Assembly (NCBI RefSeq): GCF_018128945.1
Contig: NZ_CP068393.1
Coordinates: forward strand, 186,001-250,000
DNA length: 64,000 bases
Direction: 5' to 3'
Origin: Aristaeella hokkaidonensis
GTDB taxonomy: Bacteria > Bacillota > Clostridia > Christensenellales > Aristaeellaceae
Part shown: positions 48,850 through 57,770 of the stretch, piece after piece
Position numbering within the stretch: position 1 is the stretch's first letter
Layout of the letters: each line of letters opens with the position of its first letter
Program-made: the position numbers and the translations under genes
The notes under the pieces: generated by a model
Told to the model about the DNA's origin: nothing
The model's database searches: none
The model's input: only the letters and a program-made list of their open reading frames with translations

Positions 48850-50328
48850 ATGAAACGCAGCGGAATGACCAGCATTACCGCGCAAGTCCGCCGATCAGTT
48901 TTCTCCATTGCCTTTCTGCTGGCAGTGCCGGCAGTGATCGGCCTGGTGGTTATGATGCTTTATTCCTCCCGGACACAGGCCATGATCCGGAGAATGGATG
49001 CCATAGCCGGGATGAAGCCCGCACTGGAGAGCACCATTGCCGAGAACCTGTTCTCTGTAGCCGCGGGCCGGAGCACCTTCGAGGACAGCGGCGTACAGGG
49101 ACTGATCACCGAAACGGACAATACGCTGGATATGCTCCTCGCGGAGACTGAAGGCAGCGGGCAGATGCAGCTGACCATTGCCCGGCGGACAATGGACACG
49201 CTGGAACAGTATGTGCTCAGGGTACGGGACGGCATGGAAGCCGGAACGCCCATCAGTACAATTGAAAAGATCGTGGATGAAGTCCGTGACGTCGGGCGTC
49301 TGGTATCAGACATGCTGGACGCCTTTACTACGGATGAAATTGCCAATGCTTCGGTTGCCAGCGGACGGCTGAGAATCATTGTGGTTGTTGCAGCGGTGAC
49401 AGAGGTGCTGCTGCTCCTGATCGCCTTCCTGCGCACACGGTATGAAACAAACAAGCTGACGGAATCGATTCATTCCTCCATCTATTCATTGGAAGGAACG
49501 GTCCGGCGAATCGCAGAAGGGAACTTCGGTGACCGGGTGCAGGGCATGAACGTGGAGGAACTGCGTGACCTTGGCGAAAAGGTTAACCAGATGGCAGACC
49601 GCCTGGAAACCCTGATCGCACAGATCCGCCAGAACCAGGACCACCTGGCACGGGCGGAACTGCGTACGCTGCAGGCACAGATTAATCCTCACTTCCTGTA
49701 CAATACGCTGGACGCCATTGTCTGGCAGGCTGAATCGGGAAAAGGGGAAGAAGTGGTTCACCTGACCCGGAACCTGAGCGACTTCTTCCGGATTTCCCTG
49801 TCCGCCGGCGCAGACTGGATTCCGGTGAGCCAGGAACTGAAGCATGTGTCCGCTTACCTGAGTATCCAGAAAACCCGGTACCGGGATATCCTGGACTATG
49901 AAGTGGATCAGCCGGAAGGCCTGGAAGAAATCTACATGCTGAAACTGCTGCTGCAGCCGCTGGTTGAGAATGCCCTGTACCACGGGATCAAGAACAAGCG
50001 GGGCGGCGGTATGATCCGGGTAAAGGTTCAGATCCAGAACCGGATTATGACATTCACGGTGGCCGATACAGGCAAGGGAATGTCGCCGGAACAGCTGGAG
50101 GAAGTGGAAACGCTCCTGAAAGAGAACGTGCCGACTGCCCAGCCTGCACCTGAACCGGGACATTCCGGCTTCGGCATGCGGAACGTGGATATGCGCATCC
50201 GCCTGTATTATGGCAAAAAGACCGGCCTGCTGATCAGCTCAGGACCGGAGGGAACAGAGGTATCATTCAGTATTCCGATTCGTACAAGGGAGGAAATCGA
50301 CCATGATGAAAGTCTTTCTCGTGGATGA
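48850..50328 (+). CDS. Sensor histidine kinase, YesM/LytS type
   Basis: This is a 492-residue membrane kinase. Membrane segments lie near 17-38 and 173-196, enclosing an extracellular domain of about 135 residues. A HAMP-like region (about 205-260) precedes the His_kinase block QINPHFLYNTLD with the phospho-acceptor His281. A HATPase domain (about 370-485) has LQPLVENALYHGI and DTGKGMSPEQ. GGAGGG in the end of the binding-protein gene serves as ribosome binding site. It overlaps the response regulator gene by 26 bases. Confidence 0.93.
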   Translation: MKRSGMTSITAQVRRSVFSIAFLLAVPAVIGLVVMMLYSSRTQAMIRRMDAIAGMKPALESTIAENLFSVAAGRSTFEDSGVQGLITETDNTLDMLLAETEGSGQMQLTIARRTMDTLEQYVLRVRDGMEAGTPISTIEKIVDEVRDVGRLVSDMLDAFTTDEIANASVASGRLRIIVVVAAVTEVLLLLIAFLRTRYETNKLTESIHSSIYSLEGTVRRIAEGNFGDRVQGMNVEELRDLGEKVNQMADRLETLIAQIRQNQDHLARAELRTLQAQINPHFLYNTLDAIVWQAESGKGEEVVHLTRNLSDFFRISLSAGADWIPVSQELKHVSAYLSIQKTRYRDILDYEVDQPEGLEEIYMLKLLLQPLVENALYHGIKNKRGGGMIRVKVQIQNRIMTFTVADTGKGMSPEQLEEVETLLKENVPTAQPAPEPGHSGFGMRNVDMRIRLYYGKKTGLLISSGPEGTEVSFSIPIRTREEIDHDESLSRG

Positions 50329-51871
50329 TGAAATTGCTATCCGGGAGAATCTCCGGAATTCCTTTCCATGGGAAGAGAAAGGCTATCAGCTGGTTGGCGA
50401 AGCACCGGACGGCGAAATGGCGCTGCCCATGCTGCGGGACCTGAACGCAGACATCCTCCTGACTGATATCCGGATGCCCTTTATGGATGGAATCAAGCTG
50501 TGCGAGGAAGTGCAGCGGACAATGCCGTGGGTGGAACGGATTATCCTCTCCGGCTATGACGATTTTACCTACGCCCGGAAGGCAATTTCCCTGGGAGTAA
50601 AGGAATACCTGCTGAAACCGGTGACCGCTGCGGAACTTGAGGCGGCACTGAACCGGGTCAGCCGGCAGATTGAGGAAAAACGCCGTGACCGGGAAAACCT
50701 GACTGCACTGCGGGAACGCCTGTCTTCCGGAAACCAGTTCCTGCGGGACAAGCTTCTGGCTTCCCTGTTTACAGACGAGGGGGACAGCGAGGACGACGCG
50801 GCCATGCTCCGGCAGATGCGGGAGCTGGGTGTGAACCTGAAAGCAGGCTGCTATGCCGTGATCGATATCGCCTTCCCGGCGGAAGGTGAGAAACGGATCA
50901 GCTGCAGGAATGCCCTGACCTCCCTGGCGGAGATGAGCGGCGGCGGGGTTTACGTCTGCGGTGCGCCGAAGGGTGCCCGGGCGCTGGTGCTGGGAGATAA
51001 TCCGGAGGATACGGAGGAACGGGCCTATTCATTCGCCAATTCCGCCATGCACCTGCCAGAACTGGCCCAGGAGAAGCGGCTGCTGATCTCTGTGGGGGAA
51101 ACTGTGACAGATTTCCGGGATATCCGGCAGTCCATGAAAGGCGCAAGGCATGCCCGGCACCTGCAGGGTCCCGAAGCGAATGAAGAACGGAGAATCATCG
51201 GCGTCAACGAAAACAACAGCCAGCTGCAGCCCCTGTCCGAAACGGAGCTGAGCCCGCTGTATGAGCGGCTGCAGTATGCATCCGAGGAAGAAGTGGAACC
51301 CATCCTGACGGAATATACCCGATCCCTGGATCCTTCCCTGGCGCTGGGTTACCTGCGGGTTGCAGGACTGCTGGCGGCACGCAGGATTATCCAGGAAGGG
51401 GAGGGCGTACCTAAGGAAGTGCTGTCGGATGACACGGTGGAGGAAGCTCTGCGCACTGAAGGCGAAGAAGGTTTCCGCCTGCTGGCTGAACTGCTTCGGA
51501 AGGCAATTGCTTTCCGCAACCGGAACCGGGCCGGATACGGGGATCCGACTATCAGCCGGGCCAGGGCCTATCTCTCCGAGCATTATGCGGATCCGAACCT
51601 GATGCTGCAGGACGTGGCCGGAGAAGTGCATCTGTCCCAGAGCCATTTTTCCACGGTTTTTGCCCAGGAAACCGGCCTGACCTTTACCCAGTACCTGACG
51701 GCGCTGCGGATCGGCAAAGCCAAGGAACTGCTGGAAGCAACGGAGATGAGATCCTCCCAGATCGCACAGGAAGTGGGATACAATGATTCCCATTATTTCA
51801 GCTATCTGTTCAAGAAAACCACTGGAATGACCCCCAGTGAATTCCGCCGGAATAACCGGACCGGGGAATAA
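50303..51871 (+). CDS. AraC-type response regulator, YesN type
   Basis: This is a 522-residue regulator. An N-terminal receiver domain has the phosphorylation site Asp55 in ILLTDIRMPFMDG, with conserved LSGYDDFTYARKAI and the lysine in EYLLKPV. A linker of about 270 residues follows, then a C-terminal AraC domain (about 420-520: SRARAYLSEHY, LSQSHFSTVFAQETGLTFTQYL, QEVGYNDSHYFSYLFKKTTGMTPSEFR). It is paired with the kinase and probably activates the YtfQRT-YjfF-like transporter genes that follow. Confidence 0.94.
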   Translation: MMKVFLVDDEIAIRENLRNSFPWEEKGYQLVGEAPDGEMALPMLRDLNADILLTDIRMPFMDGIKLCEEVQRTMPWVERIILSGYDDFTYARKAISLGVKEYLLKPVTAAELEAALNRVSRQIEEKRRDRENLTALRERLSSGNQFLRDKLLASLFTDEGDSEDDAAMLRQMRELGVNLKAGCYAVIDIAFPAEGEKRISCRNALTSLAEMSGGGVYVCGAPKGARALVLGDNPEDTEERAYSFANSAMHLPELAQEKRLLISVGETVTDFRDIRQSMKGARHARHLQGPEANEERRIIGVNENNSQLQPLSETELSPLYERLQYASEEEVEPILTEYTRSLDPSLALGYLRVAGLLAARRIIQEGEGVPKEVLSDDTVEEALRTEGEEGFRLLAELLRKAIAFRNRNRAGYGDPTISRARAYLSEHYADPNLMLQDVAGEVHLSQSHFSTVFAQETGLTFTQYLTALRIGKAKELLEATEMRSSQIAQEVGYNDSHYFSYLFKKTTGMTPSEFRRNNRTGE

Positions 51872-51950
51872 AAAAATCAACTTCAGGGAAACGATTTCAA
51901 ACCGGATCCGTAAACCGACATGGCAGAAACGGAAAAAAACAAACCAAAAC

Positions 51951-51988
51951 AATAATCCTCTGTATTTCAATCACAGGGGATTATTTTT
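51951..51988 (+). terminator. Hairpin with T run between the response regulator and the transporter
   Basis: AATAATCCT-CTGT pairs with ACAG-GGGATTATT around a 9-base loop and is followed by TTT. A TATACT (51988-51993) overlaps its end and could be the -10 of a regulated promoter, as no good -35 is seen. Confidence 0.65.
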
Positions 51989-52041
51989 ATACTGTAACCA
52001 ACATGGCAGGGATGCCAAAAATGAAATGGAGGTTTTTTACC

Positions 52042-53013
52042 ATGAAGAAACTGTTGGCTCTGGTTCTCGCACTGGTGATGGTGCTGGCCGCTACTTCCGC
52101 TTTCGCGGATGGACTGCTGAAGATCGGTTACGTCCAGGTTGGACATGAATCTGACTGGCGTATGGCGAACACCCAGAACTACTACGACGTGTTCACTGAA
52201 GATGCCGGATTCGAACTGGAACTGATCGACTGCGACAACGACCACGCTCTGCAGCTGGCCAAGGTTCGTGAGTTCGTCCAGAAGGACTTCGACTACATCG
52301 TCATCGACCCGATCCAGACCGCTGGCTGGGACGACGTTCTGAAAGAAGTTCAGGAAGCCGGAATCCCCTGCATCATCGCTGACCGTTCCGTGGACGCTTC
52401 CTCTGACCTGTATACCACTGCTGTTGGTACCAACATGACCGCTGAAGGCGAAACCGCCGGCAAGTGGCTGGAAGAGTACCTGGCCGGCAAGGCTGCCAAG
52501 ATCCTGGTGATCGAAGGCTCCACCGGTTCCTCCGCTGCCATCGGCCGTTCCGAAGGCTTCAACAACATCGCTGCCAACCATCCTGAGTGGGAAATCCTGG
52601 CCAGCCAGGACGGCGACTTCACCCAGAACGGCGGACAGGCTGTTATGGAAGACTTCATCAAGCGCTTCCCCGAGTTCGACGTGGTTGTGTGCCACAATGA
52701 TAATGAAGCTTACGGCGCCATGGACGCTATGGACGCTGCCGGCATCAAGTACGGTGTTGACGGAAAGATCATCATCTCCTTCGACGCTACCAAGGAAGGC
52801 CTGACCCGCACGCTGGCCGGCCAGATCCTGTGCAACGTTGAATGCAACCCCATCCAGGCCGTTATCGTCATGAACGTTATCAAGGACATCCAGGATGGCA
52901 AAGAAATTCCGAAGTTCACCCTCGTGCCCGACGAAGGCTTCTGCGCTCCCGGAATCGAAAGCTCCCTCGTGACCGTCATGACCGACGAAGTTCTGGCTGC
53001 CCGCAAGTATTAA
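52042..53013 (+). CDS. ytfQ: Sugar ABC substrate-binding protein (galactofuranose-type, YtfQ-like)
   Basis: This is a 323-residue secreted sugar receptor with signal peptide MKKLLALVLALVMVLAATSAFAD and no lipobox. IGYVQVGHESDWRMANTQNY, FDYIVIDPIQTAGWDDVLKEVQEAGIPCI and EGSTGSSAAIGRSEGF follow YtfQ. ATGGAGG precedes the ATG. Codon use is strongly biased to C/T-ending optimal codons compared with its neighbours, a sign of very high expression. Flanking hairpins (51951 and 53063) fit a stable, abundant message. It is a paralogue of the sensor lipoprotein at 47871. Confidence 0.87.
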   Translation: MKKLLALVLALVMVLAATSAFADGLLKIGYVQVGHESDWRMANTQNYYDVFTEDAGFELELIDCDNDHALQLAKVREFVQKDFDYIVIDPIQTAGWDDVLKEVQEAGIPCIIADRSVDASSDLYTTAVGTNMTAEGETAGKWLEEYLAGKAAKILVIEGSTGSSAAIGRSEGFNNIAANHPEWEILASQDGDFTQNGGQAVMEDFIKRFPEFDVVVCHNDNEAYGAMDAMDAAGIKYGVDGKIIISFDATKEGLTRTLAGQILCNVECNPIQAVIVMNVIKDIQDGKEIPKFTLVPDEGFCAPGIESSLVTVMTDEVLAARKY

Positions 53014-53062
53014 TTCCATCAATTAAGCAGCCGGTTCTGCACAAGGAACAAGGAAACTTACA

Positions 53063-53090
53063 GCGGAAGGAACCGGAAGGTTTCTTCCGC
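53063..53090 (+). terminator. Long hairpin after the binding-protein gene
   Basis: A 12-bp stem GCGGAAGGAACC/GGTTTCTTCCGC with a GGAA loop is followed by CTTTCC. It may partly terminate or protect the message so that the receptor exceeds the ATPase and permeases. Confidence 0.7.
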
Positions 53091-53223
53091 CTTTCCTATT
53101 CTAAAACCGCCATTTCAAAAAACTGAAAGTTGTTTCTCCCGACCGAGGAGAATCTTCTCCGGCGGAGAATACAGAATATAAAAGCGATTTATCCGGATGA
53201 ATAATAAGAGAGGGAAAGCAGTC

Positions 53224-54738
53224 ATGAGCAATGAAGTGATCCTCAGCATGCGCGGCATCTGCATGACGTTCCCGGGCGTAAAGGCGTTGAGCGACGTTGA
53301 TTTTACGCTCAGGAGCGGAGAGATACACGCACTGATGGGGGAAAACGGCGCGGGGAAATCCACCCTGATCAAGTGCCTTACGGGCGTCAATGATTTTGAG
53401 AAGGGTGAAATTTTCATGGGACCGGAAATGTGTCCCATCAGGAACCACTCCACACTGGAGGCACAGAAAAACGGTATTTCCACCGTGTACCAGGAAGTGA
53501 ACCTCTGTCCCAACCTGAGCGTGGCGGAGAACCTTTTTATCGGCCGCGAGCCGCTGACGAAGCTTGGCACCATCAACCATAAAGCCATGACGAACCGGGC
53601 ACGTGAACTGATGAAAAAGCTGGACATCCAGGTGGACGTTACCCAGGCACTGGAGAACTACTCCATCGCCCTGCAGCAGATGATCGCCATTGCCCGCGCC
53701 GTGGATATGGACAGCAAGGTGCTGATCCTGGATGAGCCCACTTCCTCACTGGACGATAACGAAGTGGAAAAGCTGTTCAAGATGATGAGATCACTCCGGG
53801 ATGAAGGCATCGGCATCATCTTCGTTACCCACTTCCTGGAGCAGGTTTACGCAGTCTGCGACCGGATTACGGTACTCCGTAACGGCCAGCTGGTAGGCGA
53901 GTATGAGATCTCTGACCTGCCCCGTCTCAAGCTGGTGGCAGCCATGATGGGTAAGGATTTTGACGATCTGCAGTCCATCAAGTCCAAGGAGGACGAGGCT
54001 GTGTCCGAGGAAGTGCTGATTGACGCAAAAGGCCTGAGCCACGTGCGTAAGATCAAGCCCTTTGACCTGGATATCCACAAGGGCGAGGTCATTGGCCTGA
54101 CCGGCCTGCTGGGCAGCGGCCGCAGTGAGCTGGCCCGCTGCATTTACGGCGCGGACAAGGCACAGACCGGCACCCTGAAGGTAAAGGGCAAAGAAACAAA
54201 AATAAACGCGCCGATCGACGCCATGCGGCTTGGCATGGGCCTGCTGCCAGACGACCGGAAGGCGGAAGGTATTGTGGAAGATCTGTCTGTCCGTGAGAAC
54301 ATTATGCTGGCCATGCAGTCCCTGGCCGGTGTTGTGAAGCGGATCCCGATGGAAAAGCAGATGGAGATCACGAAGAAGTTCATCGATCTGCTGGATATCA
54401 AGACCCCCAGCACAGAGACGCTGGTCAAACAGCTGTCCGGCGGCAATCAGCAGAAGGTTATCATTGCCCGCTGGCTTGCGACCAACCCGGACTTCCTGAT
54501 CCTGGACGAGCCTACCCGCGGTATCGACGTCGGTACGAAGACGGAGATCCAGAAGCTGGTGGTGGATCTGGCACGCCAGGGAAAGAGCGTGATCTTCATT
54601 TCCTCCGAAATCGAAGAAATGCTCCGTACCTGCAACCGCCTTGCGGTACTGCGTGACGGAGAAAAGGTCGGAGAACTGACCGAAGACCTGACCCAGGAGT
54701 CAGTGATGAAGGTCATTGCCGGAGGTGAGCGGAGTTGA
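53224..54738 (+). CDS. ytfR: Sugar ABC transporter ATPase, tandem-domain (YtfR/RbsA/MglA type)
   Basis: This is a 504-residue double ATPase. The first half has GENGAGKSTLIKCL and LILDEPTSSLDDNEV but a weak signature (ENYSIALQQMIAIARA). The second half has an atypical Walker A GLLGSGRSELARC and a good signature LSGGNQQKVIIARWL with LDEPTRGIDVG, the usual asymmetry of this family. I chose ATG 53224, which follows GAGAGGG; an earlier in-frame start is unsupported. The permease start overlaps its stop as TTGA. Confidence 0.92.
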   Translation: MSNEVILSMRGICMTFPGVKALSDVDFTLRSGEIHALMGENGAGKSTLIKCLTGVNDFEKGEIFMGPEMCPIRNHSTLEAQKNGISTVYQEVNLCPNLSVAENLFIGREPLTKLGTINHKAMTNRARELMKKLDIQVDVTQALENYSIALQQMIAIARAVDMDSKVLILDEPTSSLDDNEVEKLFKMMRSLRDEGIGIIFVTHFLEQVYAVCDRITVLRNGQLVGEYEISDLPRLKLVAAMMGKDFDDLQSIKSKEDEAVSEEVLIDAKGLSHVRKIKPFDLDIHKGEVIGLTGLLGSGRSELARCIYGADKAQTGTLKVKGKETKINAPIDAMRLGMGLLPDDRKAEGIVEDLSVRENIMLAMQSLAGVVKRIPMEKQMEITKKFIDLLDIKTPSTETLVKQLSGGNQQKVIIARWLATNPDFLILDEPTRGIDVGTKTEIQKLVVDLARQGKSVIFISSEIEEMLRTCNRLAVLRDGEKVGELTEDLTQESVMKVIAGGERS

Positions 54739-55826
54739 AAAGTGTGATTGATTGGCTGAAAAAGGTATCCAAGAAACCGTTGTTCCTGCCACTGGTCAGC
54801 GTTTTCCTGGTGCTGATCATCAATGTGGTGTATGACGCGATTCAGGGCAACTATGTTTTTGAATTCCTGAAGTTTGAACTGAAGGAAGGCGCACTGTACG
54901 GCCGTATCATCGATATTCTCAACCGCGGCAGCGAGGCGGCGATCCTGGCCATCGGTATGACGCTGGTAGTTTCCTCTTCCGCCGGTACGGATATTTCCGT
55001 GGGCTCTGTGATGAGCCTGGCCGGCAGCCTTTGCTGTATGCTGCTTGCCGGCTTCGGCGTGACGCATGTACGTGAGATTGGCGAACTGCAGATGCCGATT
55101 TTCGTCGGTGTGATCGCGGGTATTGCCGTGGCGGGCCTGTGCGGTCTGTTCAACGGTTTCCTGGTGGCAAAGATGAAGATACAGCCAATGGTGGCCACGC
55201 TGATTTTCTTTACCGCGGGCCGCGCCATCGGCCTGCTGCTTACCAACAACAAGATGGTGTACATCCATCTGGAGCAGTTCAAAGTGTTCGGCGGAAAACT
55301 GTGGATTTTCCCCACGCCTACAGTGATCGCCGCGGTATGTATCCTGATCATGACGCTGGTCCTGAAAACAACTTCCCTGGGCATGTATGTGCAGTCCGTG
55401 GGTATCAACCCCAAGGCATCCAGGATCGCCGGTATCAACTCTGTGGCGATTATCCTGCTGTGCTACGTGATCTGCGGCCTGTTCTCCGGCGTGGCCGGTA
55501 TTGTGGCCACCTCCCGTATCTATTCGGCTGACTCCAATAATATCGGCCTGAACCTGGAGCTGGACGCAATCCTGGCAGTGGCCCTGGGAGGCAACAGCCT
55601 GGGCGGCGGCCGGTTTAACCTGGCTGGTTCCATAATCGGTGCCTATACCATCCAGGCCATTACCACCACCATGTACGCACTGGGTGTGGCCAAGGCTCAG
55701 GCTCCCGTGTATAAGGCGATCATCGTTATCCTGATCGTTGTTGTACAGTCCCCGGCGGTGAAAGCGTACTTTGCGCATCGCAAGGCACAGAAAGAAGGCG
55801 GCCTTGCAGTCGCGGGGAGGAGTTGA
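54735..55826 (+). CDS. ytfT: Sugar ABC transporter permease 1 (YtfT-like)
   Basis: This is a 363-residue inner-membrane permease of the BPD_transp_2 (ribose/galactofuranose) family, with about 8-10 hydrophobic segments. The N-terminal ILNRGSEAAILAIGMTLVVSSSAGTDISVGSVMSLAG is the family hallmark, and LGGNSLGGGRFNLAGSIIGAYTIQAI is the second. Start is TTG 54735 with GGAGGTGA six bases upstream. It pairs with a second, distinct permease, as in YtfT/YjfF. Confidence 0.92.
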   Translation: MKSVIDWLKKVSKKPLFLPLVSVFLVLIINVVYDAIQGNYVFEFLKFELKEGALYGRIIDILNRGSEAAILAIGMTLVVSSSAGTDISVGSVMSLAGSLCCMLLAGFGVTHVREIGELQMPIFVGVIAGIAVAGLCGLFNGFLVAKMKIQPMVATLIFFTAGRAIGLLLTNNKMVYIHLEQFKVFGGKLWIFPTPTVIAAVCILIMTLVLKTTSLGMYVQSVGINPKASRIAGINSVAIILLCYVICGLFSGVAGIVATSRIYSADSNNIGLNLELDAILAVALGGNSLGGGRFNLAGSIIGAYTIQAITTTMYALGVAKAQAPVYKAIIVILIVVVQSPAVKAYFAHRKAQKEGGLAVAGRS

Positions 55827-55831
55827 GCAAA

Positions 55832-56893
55832 ATGGAAAAGAACAACATGAACACAAAGAAGAACATCAACAGCCACTCCATACTGCTGCTTATCACCGTG
55901 GGCCTGTTTATCCTGCTGTATGCAGCCGGATACTTCATGTATGGCTTCGGCGCCAACGCAAAAGGTTTTGAAAAGCTCCAGAATTTCCTGGATATTTTCC
56001 GGACCAACGCAGCTTTGATCTGCATAGCCTGCGGCATGACCTGCGTTATGCTGACCGGCGGTATTGATATCTCTGTTGGCTCCCTGGTGGCAATGGACTG
56101 TATGATCCTGTCCGTTGGTATGGAAAACAGCGGGATTTCTCCCTCGCTGCTGGTACCCTTTGTGCTGCTGATCGGTATAGTGTTCGGCGCGGTACAGGGT
56201 TATCTGATCGGTTATCTGGGGATCCAGCCCTTCATCGTGACGATGGCAGGCATGTTCTTTGCCCGCGGTATGACAGCTATGATCTGTACAGACCAGGTCA
56301 ATATTACCGTGGACAACTGGTTCAAGCAGGTGGCGGCTGTCAAGGTGTATATGCCCTTTGAACTGGGCGCTGTGGTCAACAAGCGCGGCGTTAAGATGGT
56401 GCCCTATGTGAACATTCCGGTGATTATTGCGCTGGTGGTTGTGGTGCTGGTGTTCCTGATGCTGCGCTATACCCGTACGGGCCGCAGCATGTATGCGGTA
56501 GGCGGCAACCAGCAGAGTGCCGCACTGATGGGCCTGAACACCAAACGGACCAAGATGATCACCTACATTCTGTCCTCTTTCCTGTGCTCCATCGGCGGTG
56601 TGCTTTACTGCATGAACACCATGTGCGGTACAACGACCCAGGCGCTGGGCCTGGAAATGAAGGCCATTTCTTCCGCGGTTATCGGCGGTACGCTGTTGAC
56701 CGGCGGTGTGGGCAATGTGTTCGGTTCCTTTATTGGCGTGCTGATCAACGGTACGATCAACAGCCTGGTCAGCTTCAACGGAGAACTGACCAAACTGGGC
56801 GGCACAGTGCCCAACGTAGTGTCCGCTTTCCTGCTTTTCGTGTTCATCATGCTGCAGGCGGTATTTGCCAAGCTGCGTGAACGGAAACAGTAA
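55832..56893 (+). CDS. yjfF: Sugar ABC transporter permease 2 (YjfF-like)
   Basis: This is a 353-residue permease of the same family. MTCVMLTGGIDISVGSLVAMD and SSAVIGGTLLTGGVGNVFGSFIGVLINGTI are visible. The ATG at 55832 is better spaced (11 bases) from GGAGG than the overlapping TTG at 55823. Two non-identical permeases behind one ATPase gene match the galactofuranose transporter YtfQRT-YjfF, not ribose or xylose systems with one permease. It ends the operon before a strong terminator. Confidence 0.92.
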   Translation: MEKNNMNTKKNINSHSILLLITVGLFILLYAAGYFMYGFGANAKGFEKLQNFLDIFRTNAALICIACGMTCVMLTGGIDISVGSLVAMDCMILSVGMENSGISPSLLVPFVLLIGIVFGAVQGYLIGYLGIQPFIVTMAGMFFARGMTAMICTDQVNITVDNWFKQVAAVKVYMPFELGAVVNKRGVKMVPYVNIPVIIALVVVVLVFLMLRYTRTGRSMYAVGGNQQSAALMGLNTKRTKMITYILSSFLCSIGGVLYCMNTMCGTTTQALGLEMKAISSAVIGGTLLTGGVGNVFGSFIGVLINGTINSLVSFNGELTKLGGTVPNVVSAFLLFVFIMLQAVFAKLRERKQ

Positions 56894-56910
56894 ACCGAAA
56901 CATAATCAAA

Positions 56911-56944
56911 AGCCGTATCCGGATTCAGACCGGATACGGCTTTT
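56911..56944. terminator. Bidirectional terminator at the end of the sugar transporter operon
   Basis: A perfect 12-bp stem AGCCGTATCCGG/CCGGATACGGCT with a 7-base loop has TTTT on the plus side; the convergent secreted-protein gene ends just beyond. Confidence 0.88.
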
Positions 56945-56960
56945 CTGATGCTGTAATCAT

Positions 56961-57770
56961 TTATTCACCGGCAAAGATGATATCATCCCGGAGCCGGTAG
57001 AGGGTGGCACCGCATTTCTTCCGGCAGAAGAAACCGACCCACTCATCAATGGACAGTTCGCAGTCGTACATGACCTTTCCGTAACGGAGGCCGTTGATCC
57101 GCTTGCCGCTCCGGTTGCTTTCCAGGGAACGGACCGTGTCGGTTTCGGGATCGTAATCTGACATGAAGATCGCGCTGTGGGCGCCCTTGCCGCCGGAGTA
57201 ATCGCCGGTCATCTGGAAATAATCGCCCTTCCGGGTCTGCTTCATGAATTCCCGGGCCAATGCGATGTTCTCGTCCTTGGAAAGGGATTTATCATACAGG
57301 AACTGAGCGGCGATTTCAAAGGGATTGCCGTCGGAGGCGGGGATATCTTCCCAGCAGTAGCCATAGGCATAGGGCCTGCACTTTTTCTCCGGCAGGTTGT
57401 TGGGGATTTTCAGCTCCTTGTCCGGATACTCCGCCATCCGGTAGCGATCCCGGGTCTGACGGAAGAGGTGGACGGTGAAATTCTTACAGACATAGATATC
57501 GCCCTTGTAATGGGCGCGCTGAAGCTTCCCGTCAGCTTTTTCGTACAGTTCCCTGCCCAGGGAGATGATATCCTCGATAAAGGCATCCCGGGCAACAGAT
57601 GATGCCTCTTCCCCGTCCGGAGAAGAGGCAGTCTCATCGGAGAGGATATCCTCGTCCAAAGAAATATCTTCGGTCTCTTCTTCCCCGTATACCGGGAAGG
57701 AGAAGAGACACAGCATCAAGAGAAGGGCAGCCAGCAGGAATGAAAGCTTCCTGCGCGAGGTAAAAGGCAT
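56961..57770 (-). CDS. Secreted NlpC/P60-like or CHAP-like protein (putative)
   Basis: This is a 269-residue exported protein. A signal peptide (to about residue 29) is followed by an acidic linker (EEETEDISLDEDILSDETASSPDGEE). The globular part has a possible catalytic cysteine in DIYVCKNFTVHLF near 115 and a histidine in GGKGAHSAIFMSDYDPE near 200, the order and spacing of papain-like cell-wall amidases. Family assignment is tentative; the third catalytic residue is not clear. It shares one base with the LacI gene stop (TGATG), so it is coupled to that regulator. Confidence 0.6.
   Translation of the reverse strand: MPFTSRRKLSFLLAALLLMLCLFSFPVYGEEETEDISLDEDILSDETASSPDGEEASSVARDAFIEDIISLGRELYEKADGKLQRAHYKGDIYVCKNFTVHLFRQTRDRYRMAEYPDKELKIPNNLPEKKCRPYAYGYCWEDIPASDGNPFEIAAQFLYDKSLSKDENIALAREFMKQTRKGDYFQMTGDYSGGKGAHSAIFMSDYDPETDTVRSLESNRSGKRINGLRYGKVMYDCELSIDEWVGFFCRKKCGATLYRLRDDIIFAGE

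Noticed and set aside
54447-55856. A 469-codon open frame opposite the first sugar permease
   Set aside because: It is antisense to clear transporter genes, His/Gln rich as expected for the complement of hydrophobic codons, and has no ribosome binding site.
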